DNA of 64,000 nucleotides from Pluralibacter gergoviae ATCC 33028 = NBRC 105706 (GTDB lineage: Bacteria > Pseudomonadota > Gammaproteobacteria > Enterobacterales > Enterobacteriaceae). The stretch lies in assembly GCF_001598855.1 (NCBI RefSeq), contig NZ_BCZS01000003.1, forward strand, positions 124,001-188,000, written 5' to 3'. Positions 34,895 through 43,959 of this stretch are shown piece by piece (position 1 is the first letter of the stretch; every line of letters begins with the position of its first letter). The position numbers were made by a program, and so were the translations under genes. The notes under the pieces were generated by a model. It was not told the origin of the DNA and made no database searches. It was given only the letters and a program-made list of their open reading frames with translations.

Positions 34895-36343
34895 TCAGGA
34901 TTTCATCGCTTCATCATGAAGCGCATTCACCCGCTTACGCACCCCGAACCAGCCCGCCACCAGGATCACCGCCAGCAGCGGGATTGAGGCGATGGTGAAG
35001 GTGCCGTTCGGATAGTCGAAGGCCATCAGCACCAGCACGCTGAGCAGGAACAGCAGCGTCAGCCAGGAGGTCACCGGTGCCCCCGGCAGCTTGAAGCTGA
35101 CGTCGGCGCATTTGCCCTCTTTAATCGCCTTCCGCAGGCGCATCTGGCACACCACGATAAAGCCCCAGGAGGCGATAATGCCCAGCGAGGCGATGTTGAG
35201 GACGATTTCAAACACCTGCGACGGCACCAGATAGTTGAGGATAACGCCCAGCACGTAGACCGCAAGCGTAGCGAGGATCGCCGCGTGCGGCACGTGGTGG
35301 CGGCTCATCTTCGACATAAACTTCGGCGCCGACCCGCCCATCGACATCGAGCGCAGGATGCGCCCGGTGCTGTAGAGGCCGGAGTTGAGGCTGGAGAGCG
35401 CCGCGCTCAGCACCACGATGTTCATGATGCTGCCGACGTAGGGAATGCCGAGCTTCGAGAAGAAGGTGACGAACGGGCTCTGGCCGGCCTGATAGGCGTT
35501 CCACGGCAGCAGCAGCACCAGCAGCACCACCGAGCCGACGTAGAACAGGCCGATGCGCCAGATCACGCTGTTGATCGCCTTCGGCACCATAGTCTGCGGA
35601 TCTTTACACTCGCCCGCCGCCGTACCCACCAGCTCAATGGAGGCGAAGGCAAAGACCACGCCCTGCACCAGCACCAGCGCCGGCAGCAGGCCGTGCGGGA
35701 ACAGGCCGCCGTTGTCGGTGATCAGGTGAAAGCCGGTGGCGTTGCCGTCCAGCGGCTTGCCGGTGCCGAGAAACACCGTACCGACCACCAGGAAGATAAC
35801 GATGGCCAGCACCTTCAGCAGGGCGAACCAGAACTCCATTTCGGCGAACCACTTCACGCCTATCATGTTCATGGTGCCGACCACCGCCAGCGCGCCGAGG
35901 GCGAACACCCACTGCGGGACATCGCCGAAGGCGCCCCAGTAGTGCATATAGAGGGCGACGGCGGTGATATCGACGATGCCGGTCATCGCCCAGTTAACGA
36001 AGTACATCCAGCCCGCCACGTAGGCGGCCTTTTCGCCGAGAAATTCCCGGGCGTAGGAGACGAAGTTGCCGCTGGAGGGGCGGTGAAGCACCAGCTCGCC
36101 CAGCGCGCGGAGGATAAAGAAGGAGAAAATGCCGCACACCAGATAGACGAGGGCAAGAGAGGGGCCGGCCATCTGCAGGCGGGCGCCCGCGCCGAGAAAC
36201 AGGCCGGTGCCGATGGCGCCGCCGATGGCGATCATCTGCACGTGGCGGTTGCTCATCGCCTTGTGGTAACCCTCCTCATGGGAGTTTAGCCAGCGGCGTT
36301 TGGCAGCGTGTTTTTCCGCCGCGCTGTTGTGTTTTGTACTCAT
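34895..36343 (-). CDS. ansP: L-asparagine permease AnsP
   Basis: 482 residues from ATG 36343; the reading frame extends 55 codons further upstream, but the conserved start (MSTKHNSAAEKHAAKRRWLN) is here. Twelve-helix amino acid-polyamine-organocation transporter with the family start of helix 1 GGAIGTGLFLGAGARL and RALGELVLHRPSSGNFVSYA. It ends about 17 residues earlier than E. coli AnsP, losing the acidic tail. Imports asparagine by proton symport. Confidence 0.93.
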   Translation of the reverse strand: MSTKHNSAAEKHAAKRRWLNSHEEGYHKAMSNRHVQMIAIGGAIGTGLFLGAGARLQMAGPSLALVYLVCGIFSFFILRALGELVLHRPSSGNFVSYAREFLGEKAAYVAGWMYFVNWAMTGIVDITAVALYMHYWGAFGDVPQWVFALGALAVVGTMNMIGVKWFAEMEFWFALLKVLAIVIFLVVGTVFLGTGKPLDGNATGFHLITDNGGLFPHGLLPALVLVQGVVFAFASIELVGTAAGECKDPQTMVPKAINSVIWRIGLFYVGSVVLLVLLLPWNAYQAGQSPFVTFFSKLGIPYVGSIMNIVVLSAALSSLNSGLYSTGRILRSMSMGGSAPKFMSKMSRHHVPHAAILATLAVYVLGVILNYLVPSQVFEIVLNIASLGIIASWGFIVVCQMRLRKAIKEGKCADVSFKLPGAPVTSWLTLLFLLSVLVLMAFDYPNGTFTIASIPLLAVILVAGWFGVRKRVNALHDEAMKS

Positions 36344-36629
36344 TAAGATACCTGAAGTTCCTGTCATTCCCCCAGGCGGGGGGCCATAATGGCGGACGGT
36401 GAAACGATTGCGTCCGCCAGCGCACCGTTCGGACTTTCTCACTATTCTGACGCAGAGATAAGCCAAAACCCGGCGCAGCATCGTACCCGCAAATGATAAG
36501 TGACGCAAAAGATAACAGTGCGAAACTCATTAGCTTTTGAAGTATTTAAGACGGCGATCGCAGCGCGCGGTTGAAGACCGTGCCGTCAACCTGTTACAAC
36601 TACAGACTACCTAAAAACAGGAGGTTTTA

Positions 36630-37151
36630 ATGGCCAGAATCGCAGTCGATATGGATGAAGTGATCGCCGACTTCAACGCTAAATTTATCGCTACCTTCAA
36701 CGCCCGCGGCGGGCGGCAAATCAGCGTCGGGGAGATGGCCGGCAAGGCGTTTCACAGCCTGCTGCCGGAGATGCAGGAGGAGGTGCTGGCGATGATAGGC
36801 GCTGAAGGTTTCTTTGCCGATCTGCCGGTAATGCCCGACAGCCAGGACGTGCTGGCGAGGATGAGCAAGCGCCACGAGATTTTTATCACCACCGCGGCGA
36901 TGGAGTTTCCCGCCTGCTTTAACGACAAATTCAGCTGGCTCAAGGAACACTTTCCCTTTATCAGCCCGATGAACGTGGTGTTCTGCGGCAGCAAAAGCAT
37001 TATCAATGCCGACTATCTGATCGACGACAACAGCCACCACTTCGCGCATTTTCGCGGTGAAGGCATTCTCTACTCCGCGCCGCACAATCTTTACGTCGAG
37101 GGCTTTACCCGGGTGCGGAACTGGCAGGAAGTGGGGGCGATGTTTTTGTGA
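36630..37151 (+). CDS. 5'(3')-deoxyribonucleotidase-like HAD phosphatase
   Basis: 173 residues. HAD motif I is DMDEV (7-11, nucleophile D7, acid D9), motif II T in IFITTAAM, and the DD pair late in LIDDNSHHFAHF. The small cap (FNAKFIATFNARGG...LLPEMQEEVLAMI) is that of the NT5C family, which removes phosphate from deoxyribonucleoside monophosphates. AGGAGG lies 9 bp before ATG. It is single-gene and convergent to the SNF2 gene. Confidence 0.85.
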   Translation: MARIAVDMDEVIADFNAKFIATFNARGGRQISVGEMAGKAFHSLLPEMQEEVLAMIGAEGFFADLPVMPDSQDVLARMSKRHEIFITTAAMEFPACFNDKFSWLKEHFPFISPMNVVFCGSKSIINADYLIDDNSHHFAHFRGEGILYSAPHNLYVEGFTRVRNWQEVGAMFL

Positions 37152-37154
37152 TAG

Positions 37155-37191
37155 CCGGCCCCCCGAAAACGCGCTGTTTTCGGGGGGCCGG
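37155..37191. terminator. Large perfect hairpin between convergent nucleotidase and SNF2 genes
   Basis: CCGGCCCCCCGAAAAC (37155-37170), loop GCGCT, GTTTTCGGGGGGCCGG (37176-37191), 16 perfect base pairs. There is no T run, so it may act as a blocking or stabilising hairpin on both transcripts. Confidence 0.7.
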
Positions 37192-37197
37192 GACAGG

Positions 37198-40100
37198 TCA
37201 GGGCGTGCCGCCGCGCAGGACTGACAGCAGCGCCTGGGTGTCGAGCCTGCCCACAGCATCGCTGCCTTCCAGCAGGTCTTCTGCCATCTGGCGCTTCTTG
37301 TTGTGCAGAGAGACCATCTGCTCTTCAAGGGTGCCTTCCATCACCAGACGATACACCGTCACCGGCCGCTCCTGGCCCATGCGGTGGGCGCGGTCGCTGG
37401 CCTGATCTTCGACCGCCGGGTTCCACCACGGATCGAGATGGATAACGTAGTCCGCGGCCGTCAGATTGAGGCCCGTCCCGCCGGCCTTGAGGCTTATCAG
37501 AAACAGATCGCCCTCTCCAGCCTGAAAGGCCGCGACGCGCTTTTGCCGTTCCGCAGCGGGCGTCGTGCCGTCCAGGTACTGATAAGCAATACCCGCGCGC
37601 TCCAGCGCGGCGCGCAGCAGCGCCAGGTGATCGACGAACTGGCTGAATACCAGCGCCTTATGGTGGTTCTCACGCAGTTCACCGATTATCGCCAGGCAGG
37701 CCGCCAGCTTGCTGCTTTGCGGCGCCGCGCTCTCCAGGACCAGGGCGGGGTTGCAGCAGAACCGGCGCAGGCGGGTGATCTCCGTCAGCACCTGCAGCGG
37801 GCCGACGTTTTCTCCCGCCTCCAGATTTTCAACCGCCTGCCGCCGCAGGGCCTCGTACCAGTGCTGCTCCTCGGCGCTCATCGGGATCTGATACAAAATA
37901 TCCGTGCGCGGAGGCAGCTCATCCAGCACCTGTGATTTCGTTCTGCGCAGGATAAACGGCTTCACCAGCTGCTTCAGCGCGCCGCCAGCCACTCTGTCTC
38001 CCTGTCCGGCAGGCAGGGCAAAGCGCTGATTGAAGGATTTCAGGCTTCCCAGCAGGCCGGGGTTGAGGAAGCGGAACAGGCTCCACAGCTCACCGAGGTG
38101 ATTCTCAACCGGCGTGCCGCTCAGCGCCAGGCGAAAATCTACCTTCAGCGCCGTTACCGCTTTGGCTCGCTGGGTCTGCGCATTTTTAATCGACTGGGCT
38201 TCGTCCAGCACCACGCTGTGCCATTGCGGCTGGTGAAAAAGCCCGGCATCCTGCAGCAGAAGGCCATAGCTGACGACTACGACCTCGAAGGGCTCCAGCG
38301 CCGACAAATCGCGGCGGCTGCGGTAATCGCGAAGCCGCAGCGTGGGGGCGAAGCGGCTGCTTTCACTCAGCCAGTTGTGGGTCACCGAGGTCGGGGCGAC
38401 AACCAGCTGCGGTCCTCCCGACGCGCGCTCCAGCATCAGGGCCAGCGCCTGCAGCGTTTTTCCCAGCCCCATATCATCGGCCAGGCAGGCGCCGACGCCC
38501 CACTGGGCCAGGCGCGAAAGCCAGCAGAATCCGTCCACCTGGTAATCGCGCAGTTCCGCCTTGAGGGTTGAGGGGACGGCGGGCCGGTGTTGTTCCCGCG
38601 CCTCAAGCCTGCTCAGCTGCTGTTGCCAGTCGGCGTCGCCGCTAAACTCTCCGGCCTCATCGGCGAGCTGCTTCAGAAAGGGCAGGGTTAGCGCATTCAG
38701 ATTGAGGTTATCGCGACCGCCGCTCAGCAGAGCAATCTGCTGCAGACGCTGGCGCAGCTGATTATCCAGCGCCAGCCAGTCACCTTCGCCCAGGCGGATA
38801 AAGCGCCCCCGGCTCTCCTGCAGCAGCGTCAGCAGCTGGCGCAGCTCCAGCACGCGGCCATCGTCAAGTTTCAATGTCCCGCCGAGGGTGAACCACTCCC
38901 CCTGGCGATGGGTGTTCAGCGTCAGCGCGTGCATGTTGCGCCGTCCGCCGAGCCGCAGCCGTTCGCCCTCCGGCCACACGCATTCCAGCAGCGCGCTATC
39001 CACATTGCGCAGTTCGCTGAGCGCTTCCAGGGCGTCCTGCGGATCGTCAAATTGCCATTCGTTAGTGTCCGGAGCGCCTTCAGCCAGCATCGGGCAGAGG
39101 GCCAGAACCTGCCGGAGCCTTTGCTGCTCATCGGCAAGCGAACGCTGGGCCTGTATCGCCTGACCGGCCTGCTCCCCGCTGATAACGTCCGATCCCCGGC
39201 CGGGAGCGAACCAGGCGCCGTCGGCCAGCGGGCGGACCAGGAGCTGCATGCGCAGCCCCTCGCCGAGCGGCAGCAGATGGGCATATATTTTATCATCCGC
39301 CGGCACGTGAGGGATGTGGGCCATCAGCTCGGGAAGGTCGGTTTGCACCGGCAGCAGCGGGGCGATAGCCGCGACGGACTGCAGCGCTCTGTCGCGGCCG
39401 CTCAGCGGAATGTGCAGCCCGTCGCCGACGATAGCCGCAATGCGGCGATGTTCTTCACTGACCGGATAGACCACCAGCCGGGTCGGCGTCTCTTTGCGGG
39501 TGACCAGATGCTGCCCCTCGCCGATGGCAGGCGATAGCGTCAGCCGCAGACGATTGTCGCTTTCGGTGAGCACCAGCGTGACCTGACCCGCTTCGACGTC
39601 GATGCGGGTATCGGGCGCATCGTGCCAGAAGACCGCCGGATGGCCGGCAAGCAAGGGGAGTGCGGATTCTGCATCAAGTTCGTAGCGGCCGCGATCGTAG
39701 TACGAGTAGCCGGAGGTGTAATGAATGTGGCGAATCACCTGGCGATCCTGGGCGACCAGCCAGGGGAGGGTGTCTGCTTCTGCATGCAGACGCTTGAGCG
39801 CCACGGCGCGGCCCTTGGTCCAGCCCTGCTTGTTGCGCTTCTGCTCGAGCGGAGAGAGCTCCACGCCCCAGCGCCCCAGCGCCACCAGCCAGGCCAGCCG
39901 GGAGTCGCTACTGCTGGCTTTGGGCATTAGCTGGCCCAGCGCCTCCAGGGCATATTCCCAGTCCGGCTTCCGCTGCCAGAGGCTGCAGAGAGGCTGAACC
40001 TCCCCGGGCCGCGTGGGGGCGGCCTGGCTGAATGTCAGATGCAGAATGGTGCGAATATCATACGCCGGCAGCTGATATCCCCGCGCCTCCAGCAGGCGGG

Positions 40101-41256
40101 CAAAGGCTTCAAGCTGTTTGCACAGCTTATCGGCGTCGGGGATGTCGCCCCGCCAGTAGAGCACCAGCGCCTTCAGCAGGCCCGCCATCCCGCTAAAGGA
40201 TCTGCTGCTCATCTGCGGCGGATGCGCTAACGCAGCGCCGCTGCGCTCGCGCAGCAGGCCCTCAAGTATCGACCATTCGCCGCCGAAGCCCCCGGCGATC
40301 GCCTGGCGGGTGACCTCCCGTAACGTCTTAATATCAGCGGGCTTATCGCTGGGTAACAGCGTCAGGGCCACCCTGACAGACGCCAGCGGCGGCAGATGGA
40401 GCTGTCGGCTGCGCGTAATTTTCCGGTATTGGCCGAGCAACTGGCGGTGGACCTCCGTGGCGCCAGCCGGATCGCCGCGATACAGGCAAAACCAGCCGGC
40501 GACAGAGAGCGGCAGACCGTTGGCCGTCAGCTGAGTCAACAGTTCGCGGTCGTTACGCAATAGCGCCTGCAGGGCCAGCGGGCCGTGAAGTAGCTCCGCA
40601 ATGCGCTTGTGCGAAAGCGCCTGTGCGCGGGCAAACTGCCAGATAGGCTGACAATCGCTGAGCCGGTAGCTGGCATCGTTTAGCGCCGTGGCAAGCAGCA
40701 GGCTCTGCACCTCCTCGTTAAGCAGAGTAAAGACGCGCTGCCCGGCGTCATCGGTAAACAGGGTAACGGTGGGATCGACGGCATCAAAATAGTCAAAGTA
40801 AGCGGCATTTTTCGCCAGCAGCGCGGGCAGGACAGTCACGTTGCCTGACAGAATGGCCGTCCACAGCAGCGCGCGGTCCGGCTGCGTCACGCCGCGCAGA
40901 TAAAGAGGAAGCGGTTGCGGACCGCCCAGTATCGCCTTACGGGCCTCCGGCTGCGTCAGCAGCCAGAGGAAAACGCTGTTTTCAAGCCCGGGGGTTAGCG
41001 CCCAGCGGGTACCCGTTTTCTGCACCCAGCCCTGCGCCCGTAAACGTTCCAGCGCGTCGCTAACCTCTGCGGTGCTCATGCGCCGATCGCCGGTGGGGCT
41101 GATGCCGAGCAGGTGAACGTTCTCCAGCAGCGCCGTTCTTGATAGCTCACCCAGCAGGGCCAGCTGGCTGAGGAGGACGGCGAAGTGATAGGGGAGCCCG
41201 GCGATGGTGTCGGCTCCGTGCCCATGCGATGTCATGTTGTCACTGCGAGAGGTCAT
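37198..41256 (-). CDS. Large SNF2-family (Swi2/Snf2) helicase-like ATPase with 900-residue N-terminal part
   Basis: 1352 residues. The ATPase lies at the C-terminal end: Walker A DDMGLGKT (927-934), Walker B box DEAQ (1018-1021), motif III LSGTPVENH (1045-1053), motif V ISLKAGGTGLNLT (1254-1266) and motif VI QASDRAHRMGQ (1285-1295). Residues 20-95 resemble a winged helix; 100-880 is not recognised but alternates helical repeats (180-500) and beta-rich segments (505-850). It is not RapA, which has different N-terminal domains. It stands alone, without methylase, nuclease or DISARM/Zorya partner genes. A second possible ATG is 21 bp downstream. Confidence 0.85.
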   Translation of the reverse strand: MTSRSDNMTSHGHGADTIAGLPYHFAVLLSQLALLGELSRTALLENVHLLGISPTGDRRMSTAEVSDALERLRAQGWVQKTGTRWALTPGLENSVFLWLLTQPEARKAILGGPQPLPLYLRGVTQPDRALLWTAILSGNVTVLPALLAKNAAYFDYFDAVDPTVTLFTDDAGQRVFTLLNEEVQSLLLATALNDASYRLSDCQPIWQFARAQALSHKRIAELLHGPLALQALLRNDRELLTQLTANGLPLSVAGWFCLYRGDPAGATEVHRQLLGQYRKITRSRQLHLPPLASVRVALTLLPSDKPADIKTLREVTRQAIAGGFGGEWSILEGLLRERSGAALAHPPQMSSRSFSGMAGLLKALVLYWRGDIPDADKLCKQLEAFARLLEARGYQLPAYDIRTILHLTFSQAAPTRPGEVQPLCSLWQRKPDWEYALEALGQLMPKASSSDSRLAWLVALGRWGVELSPLEQKRNKQGWTKGRAVALKRLHAEADTLPWLVAQDRQVIRHIHYTSGYSYYDRGRYELDAESALPLLAGHPAVFWHDAPDTRIDVEAGQVTLVLTESDNRLRLTLSPAIGEGQHLVTRKETPTRLVVYPVSEEHRRIAAIVGDGLHIPLSGRDRALQSVAAIAPLLPVQTDLPELMAHIPHVPADDKIYAHLLPLGEGLRMQLLVRPLADGAWFAPGRGSDVISGEQAGQAIQAQRSLADEQQRLRQVLALCPMLAEGAPDTNEWQFDDPQDALEALSELRNVDSALLECVWPEGERLRLGGRRNMHALTLNTHRQGEWFTLGGTLKLDDGRVLELRQLLTLLQESRGRFIRLGEGDWLALDNQLRQRLQQIALLSGGRDNLNLNALTLPFLKQLADEAGEFSGDADWQQQLSRLEAREQHRPAVPSTLKAELRDYQVDGFCWLSRLAQWGVGACLADDMGLGKTLQALALMLERASGGPQLVVAPTSVTHNWLSESSRFAPTLRLRDYRSRRDLSALEPFEVVVVSYGLLLQDAGLFHQPQWHSVVLDEAQSIKNAQTQRAKAVTALKVDFRLALSGTPVENHLGELWSLFRFLNPGLLGSLKSFNQRFALPAGQGDRVAGGALKQLVKPFILRRTKSQVLDELPPRTDILYQIPMSAEEQHWYEALRRQAVENLEAGENVGPLQVLTEITRLRRFCCNPALVLESAAPQSSKLAACLAIIGELRENHHKALVFSQFVDHLALLRAALERAGIAYQYLDGTTPAAERQKRVAAFQAGEGDLFLISLKAGGTGLNLTAADYVIHLDPWWNPAVEDQASDRAHRMGQERPVTVYRLVMEGTLEEQMVSLHNKKRQMAEDLLEGSDAVGRLDTQALLSVLRGGTP

Positions 41257-41414
41257 GTCATTACCTGCGAGTATACGCTTTGAACTTTGGCTATCAGCCG
41301 CGGGCGCCTGCGGCGTTAAATTCTGGCCGTCAAGTGGACGCTAAAGTAGCATTACATCACTATTGCTACGGTAAAAACAGCCTGCCATCTCCATGGGAAA
41401 TCAGTGATAACGCT

Positions 41415-41963
41415 ATGGATACAGTAACATTAAGAGTCAACGTCGTCGGCACCAGCGGCTCCGGCAAATCGACGCTAAGCCGGCGGCTGGCGCAGCGCCT
41501 CGACGTGCCCTGCATTGAAATGGACCGCCTCTACTGGCGGCCCGACTGGCAGGGCACGCCCGACGGCGAGCTGTTTGCCAGGCTGGAGCAGCGGCTTGCG
41601 GCGAGCCCCGGCTGGGTGCTGGACGGCAACTACAACCGCAGCAGGCCGGTGAAGTGGCGGGACGTCGATCTGGTGGTGTGGCTCGATTACGGCTTTGGCC
41701 GCACGCTGTACCGGGCGGTGCGGCGGGCGGTTTCCCGGGCGTGGCGTAAGAACGAGCTGTGGCCGGGCACCGGCAACAGGGAGAGCTTTCGCCGCTCCTT
41801 CTTCAGCCGCGAGTCGATTATCTGGTGGACGATGAAAACCTGGCGTCAGAACCGGCGGCGCTACCTGGCGGATATGCAGGATCCGCAGTACGCCCGCATC
41901 CGCTTTATTCGCCTGCGCACGCCCCGCGAGGCGGAGCAGTTGCTCCGGGAACTAGTCCGCTAG
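41415..41963 (+). CDS. P-loop NTPase of the FlaR/adenylate kinase-like group
   Basis: 182 residues from ATG 41415; the 62 in-frame codons before it are not protein-like. Walker A GTSGSGKS is at 12-19, followed by CIEMDRLYW and WVLDGNYNRSRPVKWRDVDLVVWLDY, the pattern of small kinases annotated as FlaR/topology modulation proteins. A basic lid (RAVRRAVSRAWRKNELW) follows. Substrate unknown. The stop overlaps the convergent lysR-type gene by 4 bp. Confidence 0.75.
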   Translation: MDTVTLRVNVVGTSGSGKSTLSRRLAQRLDVPCIEMDRLYWRPDWQGTPDGELFARLEQRLAASPGWVLDGNYNRSRPVKWRDVDLVVWLDYGFGRTLYRAVRRAVSRAWRKNELWPGTGNRESFRRSFFSRESIIWWTMKTWRQNRRRYLADMQDPQYARIRFIRLRTPREAEQLLRELVR

Positions 41964-42874
41964 CGTTTCTCTTCCCCCTCTTTTTTACCCGCGTCCGCCA
42001 GCGCCTCGCGCAGCCACGCCATCAGGGCGGTGACCCGCACCGGCGTAAACTGCCGCGAGGGGCGGACGATCGACAGCGGGATCGGCGGCGGCGCGTGCTG
42101 CGCCAGCACCGGCACCAGCGCCCCGGCGCGCAGCGCCTCTTCGACGATGTACCAGGGCAGCATGGCGATGCCCAGCCCCTGAATGGCGGCCTCGCGCAGC
42201 ACGTCGCCGTTGTTGGCGGCCAGCGGCACGCAGGTATCCGGCGTGAGGCTTTTCTCGGCGAACTCCCACTCATCGCGGGTGGAGAGCAGGGAGTAGCGCA
42301 GGCAGCGGTGGTGCTGCAGGTCGTCCGGCCCGGCGGGCACGCCGTAGCGGGCGAGGTAGTCGGGCGAGGCGCAGTAGAGGCGCGGCATCATGGCAATCTG
42401 CGTACTGACGAGGGTGGAATCCTGAAGATTGCCAATGCGCAGCGAAAGGTCGATGCCGTCGTTAAGCAGATCGCTGATGCGGTCCTCCAGCTGGAGCGAG
42501 ACGGTCACCTGCGGATACTGCTTCATAAAGGCGGGCAGCAGGGGAGCAAGCTTATTGATCCCGAAGCTGAGCGGCGCCCCGAGGCGGATAACGCCGCTGA
42601 ACTGGGTTTTGTCAACGCTCAGCCGGTCCTCGGCCTGCTCCAGCGCCGTCAGGATCGCCAGCACGTCCTGATAGTACTGCTGGCCTGCCGGAGTGAGATC
42701 GAGCTGGCGGGTGGTGCGGTTGAGGAGCTTCACCCCGAGCGCGGCCTCCAGCGAGGAGATGCGGCGGCTGACGGCGGCGCTGCTGGCATCCATCTGCACG
42801 GCGGCATTATAGAAGCTGCCGCTCTCCACTACCGCGACAAAACTGCGCAGGGAAACGAGATCGTATTCTTTCAT
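41960..42874 (-). CDS. LysR-type transcriptional regulator
   Basis: 304 residues from ATG 42874, where the conserved start (MKEYDLVSLRSFVAVVESGS) lies; 32 upstream codons overlap the promoter. The winged helix is at 5-65 (MDASSAAVSRRISSLEAALG) and the effector domain at 90-295. It is divergent from the pirin gene with 94 bp between, the classical layout for control of that gene. Confidence 0.88.
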   Translation of the reverse strand: MKEYDLVSLRSFVAVVESGSFYNAAVQMDASSAAVSRRISSLEAALGVKLLNRTTRQLDLTPAGQQYYQDVLAILTALEQAEDRLSVDKTQFSGVIRLGAPLSFGINKLAPLLPAFMKQYPQVTVSLQLEDRISDLLNDGIDLSLRIGNLQDSTLVSTQIAMMPRLYCASPDYLARYGVPAGPDDLQHHRCLRYSLLSTRDEWEFAEKSLTPDTCVPLAANNGDVLREAAIQGLGIAMLPWYIVEEALRAGALVPVLAQHAPPPIPLSIVRPSRQFTPVRVTALMAWLREALADAGKKEGEEKR

Positions 42875-42928
42875 TTTACGTAATGGTGTCTTACCCGAAG
42901 CCCGATTTTTCCCCGCTGAGCGCAGGAC

Positions 42929-42942
42929 TATGATGCGCACAT
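42929..42942 (+). promoter_or_regulatory. Promoter and possible LysR-type site for pirin gene
   Basis: TATGAT at 42929-42934 is a good -10 for the pirin gene. It runs into TGATGCGCACATCA (TGATG and CATCA arms, 42931-42944), a small palindrome that the divergent LysR protein could bind. Confidence 0.35.
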
Positions 42943-42968
42943 CAGATGAAAACCGAGGATTAAACGTC

Positions 42969-43715
42969 ATGGCTACACATTATCGTAAAAAACCGGCCGA
43001 AGCGCTGCACTATCTGCCGGCAAGCGATTATCACCCGGCTAATACCTACTTCCATTTCTCGTTCGCCAACTATTACAACCCGGACAACATGAACTACGGG
43101 GTGCTGCGGGTCGTGAATGATGATGACGTCAAGCCCCACAGCGGCTTTGACCGTCACCCGCACAAGGATATGGAGATCGTCAGCTATCTGGTGAAGGGCA
43201 ACCTGACCCACTGGGATAGCGCCACCCAGGAAGAAGATGTCCTCAGCCGCGGCCACGTGCAGACCGTCACCGCGGGCAGCGGCGTGTGGCACTCGGAGCT
43301 GAACAAGCACGACGACTGGTGCCGGTTCCTGCAGATCTGGATCCTGCCGCCGAAGGGCGGGCTGCCGGTGCGCTATGAGAACCACAAGTTCACCGCTCAG
43401 GACAGGCAGAACAAGCTGCTGCACATCGTGGGGACGCTGCAGAAAGAGGACGATGCGCCGCTGCATCTGAATCAGGACATTAATATGTACGTCAGCGAAC
43501 TGACCGAAGCCAGCGCCACGGTGACGTATCAGGTGCAGACCGGACGTCAGGCCTATATCAACAGCATTGAGGACGCGGTGGACGTTGAGGGCATGGCGAT
43601 ACTTGAAGAGCGCGATTCGCTGGAAGTCAGCGGCCCGGCGACCCTGACCTTCAGGGCGGGCGGCAACCACGCCCACTTTATTATCATCGACATGCCGCAG
43701 TGTGAAGCGATCTGA
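42969..43715 (+). CDS. Pirin family bicupin protein
   Basis: 248 residues from ATG 42969 (GAGG upstream). The N-terminal cupin holds the metal site RHPHKDMEIVSYL and later SGVWHSELN, as in E. coli YhhW, which has quercetin dioxygenase activity. FHFSFANYYNP is the usual N-terminal pirin motif. Substrate unknown. It is adjacent to a divergent LysR gene and ends at a hairpin. Confidence 0.87.
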   Translation: MATHYRKKPAEALHYLPASDYHPANTYFHFSFANYYNPDNMNYGVLRVVNDDDVKPHSGFDRHPHKDMEIVSYLVKGNLTHWDSATQEEDVLSRGHVQTVTAGSGVWHSELNKHDDWCRFLQIWILPPKGGLPVRYENHKFTAQDRQNKLLHIVGTLQKEDDAPLHLNQDINMYVSELTEASATVTYQVQTGRQAYINSIEDAVDVEGMAILEERDSLEVSGPATLTFRAGGNHAHFIIIDMPQCEAI

Positions 43716-43740
43716 CGGCACTCATTAGCAGCATCTCCAG

Positions 43741-43780
43741 CGCGCGCTTGTCCGGCTATCGGGCAAGTGCGCGCCTTTTT
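43741..43780 (+). terminator. Rho-independent terminator of pirin gene
   Basis: GCGCGCTTGTCCG pairs with CGGGCAAG-T-GCGCGC (one bulge, one G-U) around GCTAT, followed by CTTTTTG. Confidence 0.8.
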
Positions 43781-43959
43781 GCGTTCCGCAGCCTCGCAAT
43801 TTTATCTTTACAGGCAATGTATTTTGTATTTTACAAGCCATTAACACTCCGGTAGCTTCATTTCTGTTCTTCCGCGCAAGCCGACGAATTACCCGATAAA
43901 AATAAACAGGGACACCCTATTCCAGGAGGATAAATAAAAAAGCACGACCGGAGCTTATT

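Noticed and set aside
37155-37191. The 16-bp perfect hairpin as a transposon end or attachment site
   Set aside because: No flanking repeat or transposase; it lies between two convergent genes where a terminator-like hairpin is expected.
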